A DNA stretch of 56,831 bases from Deltaproteobacteria bacterium (GCA_003194485.1 PQXD01000010.1:23571-80401); one strand, 5' to 3'. Counted from the first letter of the stretch, positions 29,871 through 39,699 are shown. The notes: a model not told the origin generated them from the letters alone. Made by a program: numbers and translations.

Positions 29871-30398
29871 TCACCCGTGTGTATCGTAGGAGTATAGAAT
29901 CTGACGTTCCACTGGTATGCGCTTTTCAGGGAGCTTTGGAGGAGGCCAGTCAGAAGTCATTTTAAGGAGCCTGGACCTGGAAGGTATTGCATCCCAGCCA
30001 TAGGCGACCGCCCTTTTCTTCCGGACATCCAGCAGGGCAGCTTCAAAAAGGCTGGCCTGGACCGCCCAGGGTATTATGTAATCAGGCTCAAGGAGCCGGG
30101 CTATCGCAATAGTACCCGATTCCCGGGTAACTACAGAACCCGGTCCGCCCCTGATAACCATGAGAAAGCGACCGTCAATATGCACCACCAGATCCGCAAG
30201 GGAGATTACTTTCCGGCTGTCTATCTCTAACAGGATCTCCCGGTCCAACTGGAAGTCAGAGATCCTGTAGCCGAGCTCCTCCGTCAGAAACGGGCCCATT
30301 TTCTGCCTGATCCTTTCCCTGTCCGTATCAAGCACGAGTTTTCCGGTAAAATAACATGGAATTTTTACGAATACCGAGGAATCGCAAGTAAGTGACAT
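29871..30398 (-). CDS. Conserved protein with HsdR N-terminal-like domain
   Basis: 175 residues. The central part (EELGYRISDFQLDREILLEI, then SLADLVVHIDGRFLMVIR) resembles the N-terminal domain of type I restriction HsdR subunits, a PD-(D/E)xK-type nuclease fold. The following GGPGSVVTRESGTIAIARLLE fits a helix after the fold. No HsdM or HsdS is nearby, so it is not part of a restriction system here. Such stand-alone proteins are known in deltaproteobacteria without assigned function. The catalytic D and E/K residues are only partly recognisable, so nuclease activity is uncertain. Confidence 0.6.
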   Translation of the reverse strand: MSLTCDSSVFVKIPCYFTGKLVLDTDRERIRQKMGPFLTEELGYRISDFQLDREILLEIDSRKVISLADLVVHIDGRFLMVIRGGPGSVVTRESGTIAIARLLEPDYIIPWAVQASLFEAALLDVRKKRAVAYGWDAIPSRSRLLKMTSDWPPPKLPEKRIPVERQILYSYDTHG

Positions 30399-30448
30399 TA
30401 TGTTTTACACCTCTTTTTACTCGATCTGTTCAAGCAGTTCTTCAGTTC

Positions 30449-30487
30449 GTACATATTCTGTGAACCACGGGTTCACCGAATATGTAC
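30449..30487 (+). mobile_element. Minimal palindromic element (39 bp) with target duplication
   Basis: Only the two terminal repeats are present: gtacatattctgtgaac and its near-inverse gttcaccgaatatgtac. It is flanked by a perfect 8-base direct repeat TTCAGTTC (30441-30448 and 30488-30495). It lies between the HsdR-N-like gene and glgB. It is either the smallest mobilised form of the family or an internal-deletion derivative. Confidence 0.8.
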
Positions 30488-30612
30488 TTCAGTTCCGGTA
30501 AAAACTTAACGCATCAAACGGATATTGTCCAATTCTGGCAGTACCATAGAAGTCAGTGTGTGGTGTCTGTGGGGCGCCTCTTCGGCCCGAATTGCAAAAA
30601 AGCGATTTCCTG

Positions 30613-32526
30613 TCAGTCATCGGCGGGATGAAACACAACGATTCCCAGGGGAGGCAGCGTGATGTTCAAGGAATGATAATGGCCGTGAGATGCCACGGGA
30701 CTGGCGGGGACCCTCTCCATATTCCCCTGCCCGCTTCCCCCGTAAAGGGGTGCGTCACTGTTGATGGCCTCCTTCCACCAGCCCCCCAGGGGTACTCCGA
30801 GCCGGTAGTTGTGCCTGGGTACAGGGGTGAAATTGCAGGCACAGACGATGATATCCCCTGGGTCCCGGCCCTGCCGGAGAAAACTCAGGACACTCTGCTG
30901 GCTGTCGTGGCAGTCGATCCAGGCAAATCCGGCCGGCTCGAAGTCCTGCTCGAACAGGGCCCGCTTGCCTCTGAGAAAGGTGTTGAGATCCCGAACCCAT
31001 CGCTGGAGTCCCTGGTGAGGGTCGTACTGGAGGAGATGCCACTCCAGGCTCGCATCGTAGTTCCATTCCGCCCACTGACCGAATTCGTCTCCCATAAAGA
31101 GGAGTTTCTTGCCGGGATGCAGATACATATAACCATAGAGGAGCCTCAGGTTCGCAAATTTCTGCCAGTCGTCTCCGGGCATCTTTCCGATCATGGACCC
31201 TTTGCCATGGACGACTTCATCATGGGAAAAGGGCAGGATGAAGTTTTCATTGAATGCGTAAAGGAGGCTGAAGGTGATGGTGTTGTGGTGATACTTCCGG
31301 TAGACCGGATCCTTTGAGAAATAGAGCAGGGTGTCGTGCATCCACCCCATGTTCCACTTAAACCCGAACCCAAGCCCTCCCAGATATGTCGGCCGGGATA
31401 CCATGGGCCATGAGGTCGATTCCTCGGCCACGGTGATCACGTCGGGATACCGCTCGTAGACGAGCTCGTTGAAGCGTTTGAGGAAGGCCACGGCTTCGAG
31501 GTTCTCCCGCCCGCCGTACTCGTTGGGGATCCACTCTCCCTCTTTCCGGGAATAGTCGAGATACAACATGGACGCCACGGCATCCACCCGAAGCCCGTCG
31601 ATATGATAGACCTCGAGCCAGAACAGGGCGTTCGTCAGGAGAAAGTTGCTTACCTCCCGGCGACCGTAGTTGAAGATGAACGTTCCCCAGTCCCGATGCT
31701 CTCCCTTGCGGGGGTCCGCATGCTCGTAAAGGTGCGTGCCGTCGAAGAATCCGAGGCCGTGCCCATCCCGGGGAAAATGGGCCGGAACCCAATCGAGGAT
31801 CACCCCAATCCCGTTCTGGTGGAAGACATCCACGAAATACATAAAATCCTGAGGGGTTCCGAAGCGGCTGGTGGGAGCAAAGTATCCGATTGTCTGGTAA
31901 CCCCAGGACGCATCCAGGGGATGTTCACTCACCGGGAGGAGTTCCACATGGGTAAACCCCATCTTTCTGACGTATTCTGCGAGTTTCGGGGCGAGTTCGC
32001 GATAGGTGAGCCAGCGGTTTCCCTCCTCTGGATTCCGCATCCAGGAACCGAGATGGACTTCATAGATTGCCATCGGCGCATCGAGCGCATGGCGGCGCCC
32101 CCGTTCCGCCAGCCAATCCTGATCGCCCCACTCGTATCCCGACAGATCCCATACCATGGAGGCGCTTTGCGGCCTTATCTCACACGCGAAGGCATAGGGA
32201 TCCGCCTTGTCGCCCCGATGCCCGTTGGCATTAGATGTAATCGCGTACTTATAGAGTGCCCCCTTGTCCACTCCGGGGATGAATCCCTCCCAGATGCCGG
32301 CGTCACCGCGACTCCTGAGGGGGTGCGTCCCTGCCTTCCAGCCGTTGAAGTCGCCGACGACGGAGACGTCTCGGGCATTGGGTGCCCATACCGCGAACCA
32401 GGTTCCTCTTTCGCCGTCCACTTCAGCAGGATGGGCACCGAGCTTCTCCCAGGCACGATAGTGCCTCCCTTCGATGAGGAGATGGAGGTCGTAGTCGGTG
32501 AGAAAATATCGTTGCTCTTCCTTCAT
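30613..32526 (-). CDS. glgB: 1,4-alpha-glucan branching enzyme
   Basis: Introduces alpha-1,6 branches into glycogen (GH13). About 637 residues. The N-terminal CBM48 module carries [21 protein letters not shown]. The TIM-barrel catalytic domain has the nucleophile Asp in [17 protein letters not shown], the acid Glu in VITVAEEST and the third Asp in [12 protein letters not shown]-terminal beta domain closes the protein ([12 protein letters not shown]). The start at ATG 32526 ([13 protein letters not shown]) is preferred because AGAGGA lies 8 bases before it; the frame is open to 32547. No other glycogen gene is adjacent. Confidence 0.96.
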   Translation of the reverse strand: MKEEQRYFLTDYDLHLLIEGRHYRAWEKLGAHPAEVDGERGTWFAVWAPNARDVSVVGDFNGWKAGTHPLRSRGDAGIWEGFIPGVDKGALYKYAITSNANGHRGDKADPYAFACEIRPQSASMVWDLSGYEWGDQDWLAERGRRHALDAPMAIYEVHLGSWMRNPEEGNRWLTYRELAPKLAEYVRKMGFTHVELLPVSEHPLDASWGYQTIGYFAPTSRFGTPQDFMYFVDVFHQNGIGVILDWVPAHFPRDGHGLGFFDGTHLYEHADPRKGEHRDWGTFIFNYGRREVSNFLLTNALFWLEVYHIDGLRVDAVASMLYLDYSRKEGEWIPNEYGGRENLEAVAFLKRFNELVYERYPDVITVAEESTSWPMVSRPTYLGGLGFGFKWNMGWMHDTLLYFSKDPVYRKYHHNTITFSLLYAFNENFILPFSHDEVVHGKGSMIGKMPGDDWQKFANLRLLYGYMYLHPGKKLLFMGDEFGQWAEWNYDASLEWHLLQYDPHQGLQRWVRDLNTFLRGKRALFEQDFEPAGFAWIDCHDSQQSVLSFLRQGRDPGDIIVCACNFTPVPRHNYRLGVPLGGWWKEAINSDAPLYGGSGQGNMERVPASPVASHGHYHSLNITLPPLGIVVFHPADD

Positions 32527-32547
32527 ACGTTTTGTCCTCTCACACAT

Positions 32548-33176
32548 CCTCGATCAGGAGCAGGATTTTGGACCCGATGGCCCAGGAGCTTCCCGGGTCT
32601 CCCGGCGCGGCGCGCAGGGTACCCCCTCCCTTTCCTGTTGGTGATGCCGATATAGTTTATATTGTATCACGATGCCTTTCTCTATGATAGGCCTTAAGAT
32701 CTTCAAGGCATTCGACGCATTTTTCTGGTTCTTCGCTCCCGTGGCCACTGTGAGAGTTGCCATCCGTGCCCTGCCGCAGGAGCGGTTTGCCTTTTGCAGG
32801 GTTTTGGGTAGCGGGCCGGATTGCACTGTCTCTCCGGTCTGCGATGAGTGAGCTTTGAAACCCGTAAAAAGGTAACCGCTTCAAGGCAGGATATAACGGG
32901 TTCAGCAAGTATTTACAATTGTTAGATAAAAATATCTTTGATTTCAATTGTCCATCAGCTCCAACTTCCTGCCTTAAATTTTGGACGGTATAAAATTATT
33001 TTTTGGAACCAGATGGCTTTAATCGTCCGTAAAAAGCAGGAAAACGGATTTCTAATTCTATAAAAAAGGAGCATAGGTGCGGAATTAATTTATTGACTCT
33101 GTAACGAGAATTGTATAATCAAATTATAGCAAAAAAGGATTCCTTTCCACAGAATCAGGGACCATAGAGGTGAATC
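32548..33176. other. Intergenic region with repeat copy D and a possible gene remnant
   Basis: There is no complete gene. The middle is element copy D. On the minus strand, 32657-32750 reads as a short open stretch ending CVECLEDLKAYHRERHRDTI, whose 5' side runs into copy D. It could be the tail of a gene broken by the element or chance. The final 150 bases should hold the promoter of the two metallo-hydrolase genes. Confidence 0.4.
32751..32917 (+). repeat. Truncated MITE-like element, copy D
   Basis: Matches the right part of the family from gagttgccatccgtgccctg through the end gggttcagcaagtatttac. The left terminal repeat is missing, as in copy C, and both start at the same internal point (gagt-gccatcc), so there may be a recurrent truncated form. 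No target duplication is apparent. Confidence 0.75.
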
Positions 33177-33935
33177 ATGAGCCAGTACAAGATACATCCC
33201 ATTGTAATGGGAACAAAGATCTTTGATAAAGGTATGATGACCTATCAACATGGCTATGGACAACCTTATACCATACCTATCTATTGCTGGTATCTGGAAG
33301 GCGGCGACCGGAAGGTCCTGGTAGATACGGGAGAAATGAGTCCGCTGCAGACTGAGGATAGAGAAAGATCTATTGGAGGAAAGATCTATAAATTTGAGGA
33401 AGGTCTGGGCCTCTGGGGCCTGACTCCGGAGGCTATCGACATCGTTATCCATACCCATTTGCATAATGATCATTGCGAAAACGACTACAAGTGCACTAAC
33501 GCCACATTCTACGTACATGAGAAAGAACTGGAGCGGATACACAATCCCCATCCTTTGGATTTCCGATATCTGGAAGACTATATCCTGGACGTGGAAGAGG
33601 CCGGACAGATCAAAACGTTAACCGGAGATGAGGAAATCCTTCCGGGAATCCGTGTCATCCATACGCCGGCTCATACAGAGGGAGGGTTAACGGTACTGAT
33701 AGATACCTCTCAAGGGAAAGCGGCCATAACAGGATTCTGTATAATCATGGAAAACTTCTATCCCCCAAAAGAGATAACGGCAATGGAGATGGATGTTATC
33801 CCGCCCGGGACCCATGTCAATGTATACGAGGCATATGACATAGTGCTAAAAGTCAGAGATATGGCCGATATACTTCTGCCGCTTCATGAACCCAAATTCG
33901 CCTCTATTGACACAATACCGGAGGGAAAAGAGTGA
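33177..33935 (+). CDS. Metallo-beta-lactamase-fold hydrolase, AHL-lactonase-like
   Basis: 252 residues. The zinc site motif H-x-H-x-D-H appears as HTHLHNDHC near residue 94, followed by IHTPAHTEGG (third His) and a late Asp/His pair (LPLHEPKF). The N-terminus TIPIYCWYLEGGDRKVLVDTG matches N-acyl-homoserine-lactonase-type members, but these also include enzymes for other lactones and esters, so quorum quenching is not established. No signal peptide, so it is cytoplasmic. A second metallo-hydrolase gene follows after 60 bases. Confidence 0.8.
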   Translation: MSQYKIHPIVMGTKIFDKGMMTYQHGYGQPYTIPIYCWYLEGGDRKVLVDTGEMSPLQTEDRERSIGGKIYKFEEGLGLWGLTPEAIDIVIHTHLHNDHCENDYKCTNATFYVHEKELERIHNPHPLDFRYLEDYILDVEEAGQIKTLTGDEEILPGIRVIHTPAHTEGGLTVLIDTSQGKAAITGFCIIMENFYPPKEITAMEMDVIPPGTHVNVYEAYDIVLKVRDMADILLPLHEPKFASIDTIPEGKE

Positions 33936-33995
33936 TATCCATAAGGCTTAAGAGTGACTGTGTCACGGGTTTATTAGAGGCCTTCGGGGGGAATA

Positions 33996-34823
33996 GTGAT
34001 GAGTCTTTTGGAAACATCTATAATAATGGCAGGATCCGTACTGATTGGCACTACAGCCTGTTCAGGGCTTGAGGCCGCTGAAGGATATCCTTCTTATCGA
34101 CTCACTGTTGTCTTCAACAACATACCTTATGCCACAAACCTCCGGACCGGCTGGGGTTTTGCGTGCCTGATTGAAGGCTTCCAGCAGACTATCCTCTTTG
34201 ATACTGGCAGTGACGGGGATATTCTCCTTTCCAATATGAAAGGCTTGGGTATTGATCCAGGAACAGTCAGTGCAGTGGTCCTTTCTCACATCCATGCGGA
34301 TCACTGTGGTGGTCTGGAGAGATTTCTCCGGCGCAATCCAAAGGTTACAGTGTACCTGCCAGAGTCCTTTCCTGTTTCATTCATCCAGGCAATTCAGGAC
34401 ACCGGAGCGCATGTCAGAAAAGTGGGTAAACCGGCACAGCTTTTACCCCATGTTTACTCAACAGGGGAGATGGGCGAATGGATCAGAGAGCAGAGCCTGA
34501 TCCTGGAAACTCCAAAAAATCTTGTTATTATAACAGGTTGTGCGCATCCAGGCATAGTACACATAGTTGAGAAGGCGAAGGACCTGCTCAAAAAAGATAT
34601 TTACATGGTGGTTGGAGGATTTCATCTCGCCGGGACATCCACCACCCGAATTCGCGAAATCATCCAGGGACTGAAGGATCTCGGTGTAGAGAAGGTCGCT
34701 CCGAGCCACTGTACCGGAGAGGAAGCCATAGGCCTCTTCAAAAAGAGCTGGGGTAAGGACTTTGTTGAAGGTGGCTGTGGGGCTGTCATCCCTCTTGGCG
34801 CGGATTCCTTTGATTCCCTGTAA
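33996..34823 (+). CDS. Lipoprotein-like metallo-beta-lactamase-fold protein (MJ0936/pterin-synthase-like)
   Basis: 275 residues. An N-terminal hydrophobic signal segment (IIMAGSVLIGTTAC) ends in a plausible lipobox Cys near residue 22, suggesting an envelope lipoprotein. The mature part has zinc motifs LSHIHADHCGG near residue 90, GCAHPGIVHIVEKA and GGFHLAG, resembling the beta-RFA-P synthase-related MBL family found in many anaerobes. Its function is unknown there. ATG 33999 is an alternative start (MSLLETSII), one codon in. It follows the AHL-lactonase-like gene in the same direction. Confidence 0.75.
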   Translation: MMSLLETSIIMAGSVLIGTTACSGLEAAEGYPSYRLTVVFNNIPYATNLRTGWGFACLIEGFQQTILFDTGSDGDILLSNMKGLGIDPGTVSAVVLSHIHADHCGGLERFLRRNPKVTVYLPESFPVSFIQAIQDTGAHVRKVGKPAQLLPHVYSTGEMGEWIREQSLILETPKNLVIITGCAHPGIVHIVEKAKDLLKKDIYMVVGGFHLAGTSTTRIREIIQGLKDLGVEKVAPSHCTGEEAIGLFKKSWGKDFVEGGCGAVIPLGADSFDSL

Positions 34824-34899
34824 TATAAGTTTTATCCAGTTGACTAAAGAGGTATTTTGATCACCTCAATGGGTTCGACAAGGCCACCCAATTTTTTCT

Positions 34900-35294
34900 G
34901 TAAATACTCTTATGAACCCGTTATATCCTGCCTTGAACCGGTTACCTTTTTCCGGGTTTCAAAGCTAATTCGTTGCCCTTACCAGAGGCGGTGCAATCCG
35001 GCCCGCGATCGAAACCCTGCAAAAGGCAAACCGCTCCTGCGGCAGGGCACGGATGGCAACCGTTCACGGGAAGGGGATATTTCTTTGAACAGTTTAACGG
35101 AAGCCCCCGTAGTTTTCTTGGCTTTTGCTGTGGGGAAACCCCGGCTCCTGAGCGCAGCGAAGGAGAACGGGGAGGGGGCAAGACTCCCCCATGTCAAAAG
35201 CCTTAAGAAAACAAGGGGCTGAAGTGTGAAGTGAAAAGAAATATCCCCTTCCAGTGAACGGTTATGTAGGGTCACGGGTTCACCGGATATTTAC
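34900..35294 (-). mobile_element. Palindromic MITE-like element, copy E (395 bp, composite form)
   Basis: The outer ends gtaaatactcttatgaacccg and its inverse (cgggttcaccggatatttac) enclose the same nested module as copy A (35058-35263), in the same relative position and orientation. A perfect 8-base direct repeat TTTTTTCT flanks it (34892-34899 and 35295-35302), so the composite transposed as one unit. It fills most of the gap between the MBL gene and recA. Confidence 0.9.
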
Positions 35295-35452
35295 TTTTTT
35301 CTTGGCTTAAATCTTGCTTAATCAGCCATTTCGGTGATTATGCATGCGGAAATACTTATTGAACTTGATGAGGATGATGGACAGGCGCTGGTAAGTAAGT
35401 TATGATTCGTTTTGGTACTCGATTGCCAGATCATTTTCACCAGGAGGACAGT

Positions 35453-36493
35453 ATGTCTGAGCCGACCAGGAAAGATAAAGAAAGGGCGGTAGATATAGCC
35501 ATTACCCAAATACAGAAACAGTTTGGGAAAGGAGCCGTAATGAGGCTTGGGGACCGAGGAGGTGTGGAAGATATCGCTGTAATTCCAACGGGCTCCATTG
35601 CGATTGACCTGGCAACCGGTGTTGGAGGCATACCTCGGGGCAGGATAACAGAGGTATTCGGCCCTGAGTCTTCAGGAAAGACCACCCTGGCCCTGCACCT
35701 GATCGCCGAAGCCCAGAAGCAGGGTGGCATAGCTGCCTTTGTTGATGCAGAACATGCCATGGACCCGGTATATGCCGGCAAGCTTGGCGTAAATACCGAC
35801 GACCTCCTGATCTCTCAGCCGGATTATGGTGAGCAGGCGCTCGAAATAGTTGATGCCCTGGTGCGCAGTGGAGCAGTGGATATCATAGCAGTGGATTCCG
35901 TGGCTGCCCTGGTCCCAAAGGCGGAGATAGAAGGTGAAATGGGAGATCAGCATATGGGCCTTCAGGCCCGGCTGATGTCTCAGGCCCTCAGGAAACTCAC
36001 GGCCAATATCAATCGCACCAAGACCGCTCTGATCTTCATAAACCAGATCCGCATGAAAATAGGGGTGATGTTCGGCAGTCCCGAGACCACAACAGGTGGA
36101 AATGCCCTCAAGTTCTATTCAACCATGAGGATGGACATAAGGCGTATAGCTTCTATCAAGGAAGGGGCGGACCTTATCGGAAACCGGACCAGGGTAAAGA
36201 TAGTCAAAAACAAGATAGCTCCTCCGTTCAAAACCGCCGAGTTTGATATATTCTACGGTGAAGGAATTTCCAGGGAAGGCTCCCTGATCGACCTGGCCGC
36301 GGCAGTGGATATAATCGAAAAAAGCGGTGCATGGTATTCATACGATGGTGAAAGACTTGGGCAAGGTCGTGAAAATGTGCGGACCTTTCTGAAGGCCCAT
36401 CCGGATGTTGCAGACCGAATAGAGCAGCAGGTGAGGGAGGCATACGAGCTTAAAAAACCCGGGCTTCAGGAGCAGGTCGAGGAATCCGTCTGA
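35453..36493 (+). CDS. recA: Recombinase RecA
   Basis: DNA strand-exchange protein and SOS coprotease. 346 residues, normal size. Walker A is GPESSGKT near residue 66, loop and core motifs are complete ([40 protein letters not shown]), and the C-terminus is acidic. The start at ATG 35453 lies 6 bases behind AGGAGG; the frame is also open from 35402 but lacks support. No LexA box was recognised in the leader. A composite repeat element (copy E) lies 158 bases upstream. Confidence 0.98.
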   Translation: MSEPTRKDKERAVDIAITQIQKQFGKGAVMRLGDRGGVEDIAVIPTGSIAIDLATGVGGIPRGRITEVFGPESSGKTTLALHLIAEAQKQGGIAAFVDAEHAMDPVYAGKLGVNTDDLLISQPDYGEQALEIVDALVRSGAVDIIAVDSVAALVPKAEIEGEMGDQHMGLQARLMSQALRKLTANINRTKTALIFINQIRMKIGVMFGSPETTTGGNALKFYSTMRMDIRRIASIKEGADLIGNRTRVKIVKNKIAPPFKTAEFDIFYGEGISREGSLIDLAAAVDIIEKSGAWYSYDGERLGQGRENVRTFLKAHPDVADRIEQQVREAYELKKPGLQEQVEESV

Positions 36494-36522
36494 TTTCTAT
36501 TGGATGGACTAATGAACAGCTA

Positions 36523-36755
36523 AAAGATGAACATCGAACATCGAACGTCCAACATCGAATGTTGAATGGGGGAAAAGACTTATGATCTGGAAGAAAGGCG
36601 GCTAATTATTGCAGGAGACCGTATATCAGTATACCTCAGCCTTTAACCTAAATGGCTAACATACAAAAATAGCCGTTGAATGTTCGGTATTGGATATTCG
36701 TTTTTCATTCGATGTTGGACGTTCGATGTTCGATGTTGGACGTTCATCTTTTTTT
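36523..36755. repeat. Inverted clusters of ACATCGA/CGTCCA short repeats
   Basis: Between recA and alaS, two clusters of the 7-9 base units aacatcgaac and gtccaacatcgaa face each other: one at about 36528-36570, its reverse complement at about 36698-36750. Translated, the second cluster gives the familiar spurious peptide ERPTSNIERPTSN seen in many environmental genomes. A further degenerate tract (ttcgtgttttcgtaccttcg) follows to about 36800. No gene is present between 36494 and 36851. Confidence 0.7.
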
Positions 36756-36851
36756 ATGTCTTGTTTCGTGTTTTCGTACCTTCGTGTTTTCGTGATTAAC
36801 TTTGAGTAGTTCTTGACCATACAGATCCAAAAATCTAAACAGGCTCTGCCC

Positions 36852-39509
36852 ATGAAGAAGTTGTCCGGTAAGCAGATTCGCAGTCTCTTTTTAGATTTCT
36901 TTTCAAGAAATGGCAGCGAGATAATCCCAAGTTCCCCGCTAATCCCGGCGGAAGACCCTTCACTCCTCTTCACGAATTCAGGCATGGTACAGTTCAAGAA
37001 GGTATTTCTTGGCGAAGAGACAAGGTCTTATACGCGCGCGGCCTCTTGCCAGAAATGCGTGAGGGCCGGAGGCAAACACAACGATCTTGAAAACGTTGGA
37101 TACACCGCCCGTCACCATACTTTTTTTGAAATGCTGGGAAATTTTTCCTTTGGGGACTACTTCAAAAGAGAGGCAATTTCCTTTGCCTGGGATTTCCTTA
37201 CAAAAGAAATCGAGCTGCCTGTAGAAGATCTGTGGGTCACGGTATTCCGGGAAGATGACGAAGCGGCAAAATTCTGGCCTGAGATAACCGGCATTTCCCC
37301 TGATCGTGTGGTTCGCCTCGGGGAAGAAGACAATTTCTGGGCCATGGGTGATACCGGGCCCTGTGGACCCTGCTCGGAGATACTCGTCGATCAGGGACCG
37401 GATGTAGGTTGTGGCAGGCCGGACTGCAAAGTGGGCTGTGACTGCGATCGCTTTCTTGAACTCTGGAACCTGGTGTTCATGCAGTTCTTCCGGGATGAAT
37501 CCGGCAGAATGACCCCCCTCCCAACTCCGTGTATCGATACCGGTCTGGGGCTTGAACGCATGGCCGCGATATGCCAGGGGAGGCAGAGTAATTACGATAC
37601 CGACATCTTCGCAGGCCTGATAGCATGCATAGAAGAGCTGTCAGGCCGGACCTACGGCAAAGACAGGCAATCAGACGTGGCGATTAAGGTCATAGCTGAC
37701 CATACAAGGGCCAGTACCTTTTTGATCGCGGATGGACTCATCCCCTCCAATGAGGGAAGGGGATATGTATTAAGGCGTATTATCCGCAGGGCAGTCCGAT
37801 ACGGAAAAGTCATCGGGCTTAAGGATCCCTTCATAAGTTCTGTGGCTGACGTCGTTGTCAGGGAAATGGGTGAGACCTATCCGGAACTGAAAAAGGCCTC
37901 GGCATTTCTGGGGAAGGTCATAGACCACGAGGAGTCCCGCTTTGCAGAGACACTTGAATTTGGGCTGCGCTTTCTTGACGAGGAGATAGCCAAACTCAAG
38001 AAGGAACACAAGACCCAAATCTCAGGGAATTTTGCCTTTAAGCTCCATGACACCTATGGCTTACCTGTAGATATACTCCTTGATGTGGCCAGGGAAGAGG
38101 ATATGGGGCTTGACCGGGATGGTTATGAACGAGCCCGGTCAGAGCAGAGGGAGCGGTCGAGAAAGGCGCGCCATGATACGGTTACTGAAGAATTGCCGCA
38201 GGTATACAGGGAGTTGTTGAGTTCAAATCTGGGTAACAGATTCATAGGGTATGATACCACATCCCACAAATCAGAGATTCTTGCCCTTTTAAAGCAGGGC
38301 CGGCCGATCCAGCGAGCTCCAGCCGGATGGTGCGGAGAGCTCATTGCCGCGGAAACGCCATTTTATGCGGAGTCAGGCGGCCAGGTAGGTGACAGGGGTT
38401 GGGTGGAAGGGCCTTCGGGCAGGGCCGAAGTAATAGACACCTTCCACAAGGGAGACCTCATAGTACACAGTATAGAGGTAAGACATGGTTATCTGGAGTC
38501 AGGAGATTCCATAAAGCTTGAGGTGTCAGAGAATCTCAGAAAAGATACTGCCCGCAACCACACCGCCACCCACCTTCTCCACAGTGCCCTCAGGCAAGTC
38601 CTTGGAGAACATGTGAAGCAGGCGGGCTCCATGGTAGCCCCGGACAGGCTGCGTTTTGATTTTACCCACTTTTCTGCCTTGACACCGGATGAGATCAGAG
38701 AGGTTGAAGACCTGGTAAATGAACAGATCAGAGAGGACAGAGAAGTCAAAACAGAGATCCTTTCCTATAAAGAGGCCATGGCCTGTGATGCAATGGCCCT
38801 GTTCGGGGAAAAGTACGGAGAGACTGTTCGCCTGGTGAGTGTCCCGGATTTCAGCAAGGAACTCTGTGGCGGTACCCACGTTTCCCGTACAGGGCAAATA
38901 GGTCTTTTCAAGATCATCAGCGAATCCAGTGTGGCTTCGGGAATGCGGAGGCTTGAGGCCTGTACCGCCCAAACCGCTTTGGACTTTGTGCATGAATTGG
39001 AAGAAGCGGTTTCCATCATCACCTTTCAACTGAAGTGCCCCAGATGGGAGGCTTCCAAAAAGGTTGCAAGACTCCTTGAGATGACAAAGGACCTGGAGAA
39101 GCAGCTCCAGCAGGCTAAAAAGGTCCGCGCCACGCAGGGGCTGGATAAGTTGTTATCCGGGACCCGGGAAATTAACCACATTAAGGTACTCTCTGCACGA
39201 GTTGAAGCAGAAAACGTCAGGTCCCTGAGGGACCTGGGAGACAGGCTCAGGGATAAGATTGGTTCGGGGGTCATAGTGATAGGATCGCGGGCCGACGGCA
39301 AGGCCCTGCTACTGGTCCTTGTAACCAAAGATCTCACTGACCGGCTGCATGCAGGAAATATGATCAAACAGGTAGCCCGGATAATCGGCGGAAGCGGAGG
39401 AGGGCGCCCTGAAATGGCGCAGGCAGGCGGCCCGAAACCGGAAAGGCTCGAAGAGGCCCTTGAGGCAGTCTATGATATCGTACACACAAAACTATCCCTG
39501 GATTATTGA
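36852..39509 (+). CDS. alaS: Alanyl-tRNA synthetase
   Basis: Charges tRNA-Ala and clears mischarged Ser/Gly. 885 residues. The class II catalytic core covers about 1-240 (LFTNSGMVQFKKVFLGEE, RHHTFFEMLGNFSFGDYFK). The tRNA-recognition region follows (VLRRIIRRAVRYGK). The editing domain has HTATHLLHSALRQVLGEHV and CGGTHVSRTGQIGLF. The C-Ala domain ends with the glycine-rich GGSGGGRPEMAQAGG. The start MKKLSGKQIRSLFLDFF at 36852 is the family start; the frame is open a further 39 bases upstream. Cysteines at CDRFLELWN-flanking CGRPDCKVGCDCD form a small metal-binding insertion. Confidence 0.98.
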   Translation: MKKLSGKQIRSLFLDFFSRNGSEIIPSSPLIPAEDPSLLFTNSGMVQFKKVFLGEETRSYTRAASCQKCVRAGGKHNDLENVGYTARHHTFFEMLGNFSFGDYFKREAISFAWDFLTKEIELPVEDLWVTVFREDDEAAKFWPEITGISPDRVVRLGEEDNFWAMGDTGPCGPCSEILVDQGPDVGCGRPDCKVGCDCDRFLELWNLVFMQFFRDESGRMTPLPTPCIDTGLGLERMAAICQGRQSNYDTDIFAGLIACIEELSGRTYGKDRQSDVAIKVIADHTRASTFLIADGLIPSNEGRGYVLRRIIRRAVRYGKVIGLKDPFISSVADVVVREMGETYPELKKASAFLGKVIDHEESRFAETLEFGLRFLDEEIAKLKKEHKTQISGNFAFKLHDTYGLPVDILLDVAREEDMGLDRDGYERARSEQRERSRKARHDTVTEELPQVYRELLSSNLGNRFIGYDTTSHKSEILALLKQGRPIQRAPAGWCGELIAAETPFYAESGGQVGDRGWVEGPSGRAEVIDTFHKGDLIVHSIEVRHGYLESGDSIKLEVSENLRKDTARNHTATHLLHSALRQVLGEHVKQAGSMVAPDRLRFDFTHFSALTPDEIREVEDLVNEQIREDREVKTEILSYKEAMACDAMALFGEKYGETVRLVSVPDFSKELCGGTHVSRTGQIGLFKIISESSVASGMRRLEACTAQTALDFVHELEEAVSIITFQLKCPRWEASKKVARLLEMTKDLEKQLQQAKKVRATQGLDKLLSGTREINHIKVLSARVEAENVRSLRDLGDRLRDKIGSGVIVIGSRADGKALLLVLVTKDLTDRLHAGNMIKQVARIIGGSGGGRPEMAQAGGPKPERLEEALEAVYDIVHTKLSLDY

Positions 39510-39699
39510 GAAGTTATGACATGTCCCCACAACTAGCTGAATTTACTATAGTTTGTCTCAAGCGCTGCAAAAGATCAGTCAAGTGCAGTTCTTGCAGTAA
39601 GCCCTTTTTGTTCAAATTGTTTGCTGGTTTCTCCAAGCAGGTAATCGGCCAATCCTATGCAGCCAATGTAGTTTCTAAAGTTACAGATGGTGGCCTCAT

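Noticed and set aside
30556-32655. Long plus-strand frames over glgB
   Set aside because: Antisense shadows of a GC-rich real gene with all catalytic motifs on the minus strand.
32554-32947. Minus-strand frames through copy D ([14 protein letters not shown]...)
   Set aside because: They are translations of the palindromic element; only the short tail ending RERHRDTI might be a gene remnant.
34857-35275. Plus- and minus-strand frames across copy E
   Set aside because: Same peptides occur wherever the element occurs; the sequence is a hairpin, not a gene.
35295-35452. LexA (SOS) box upstream of recA
   Set aside because: No CTGT-N8-ACAG or similar palindrome seen in the leader.
36656-36997. 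Minus-strand frame with ERPTSNIERPTSN
   Set aside because: A known spurious translation of micro-repeats; it also overlaps the alaS start in antisense.
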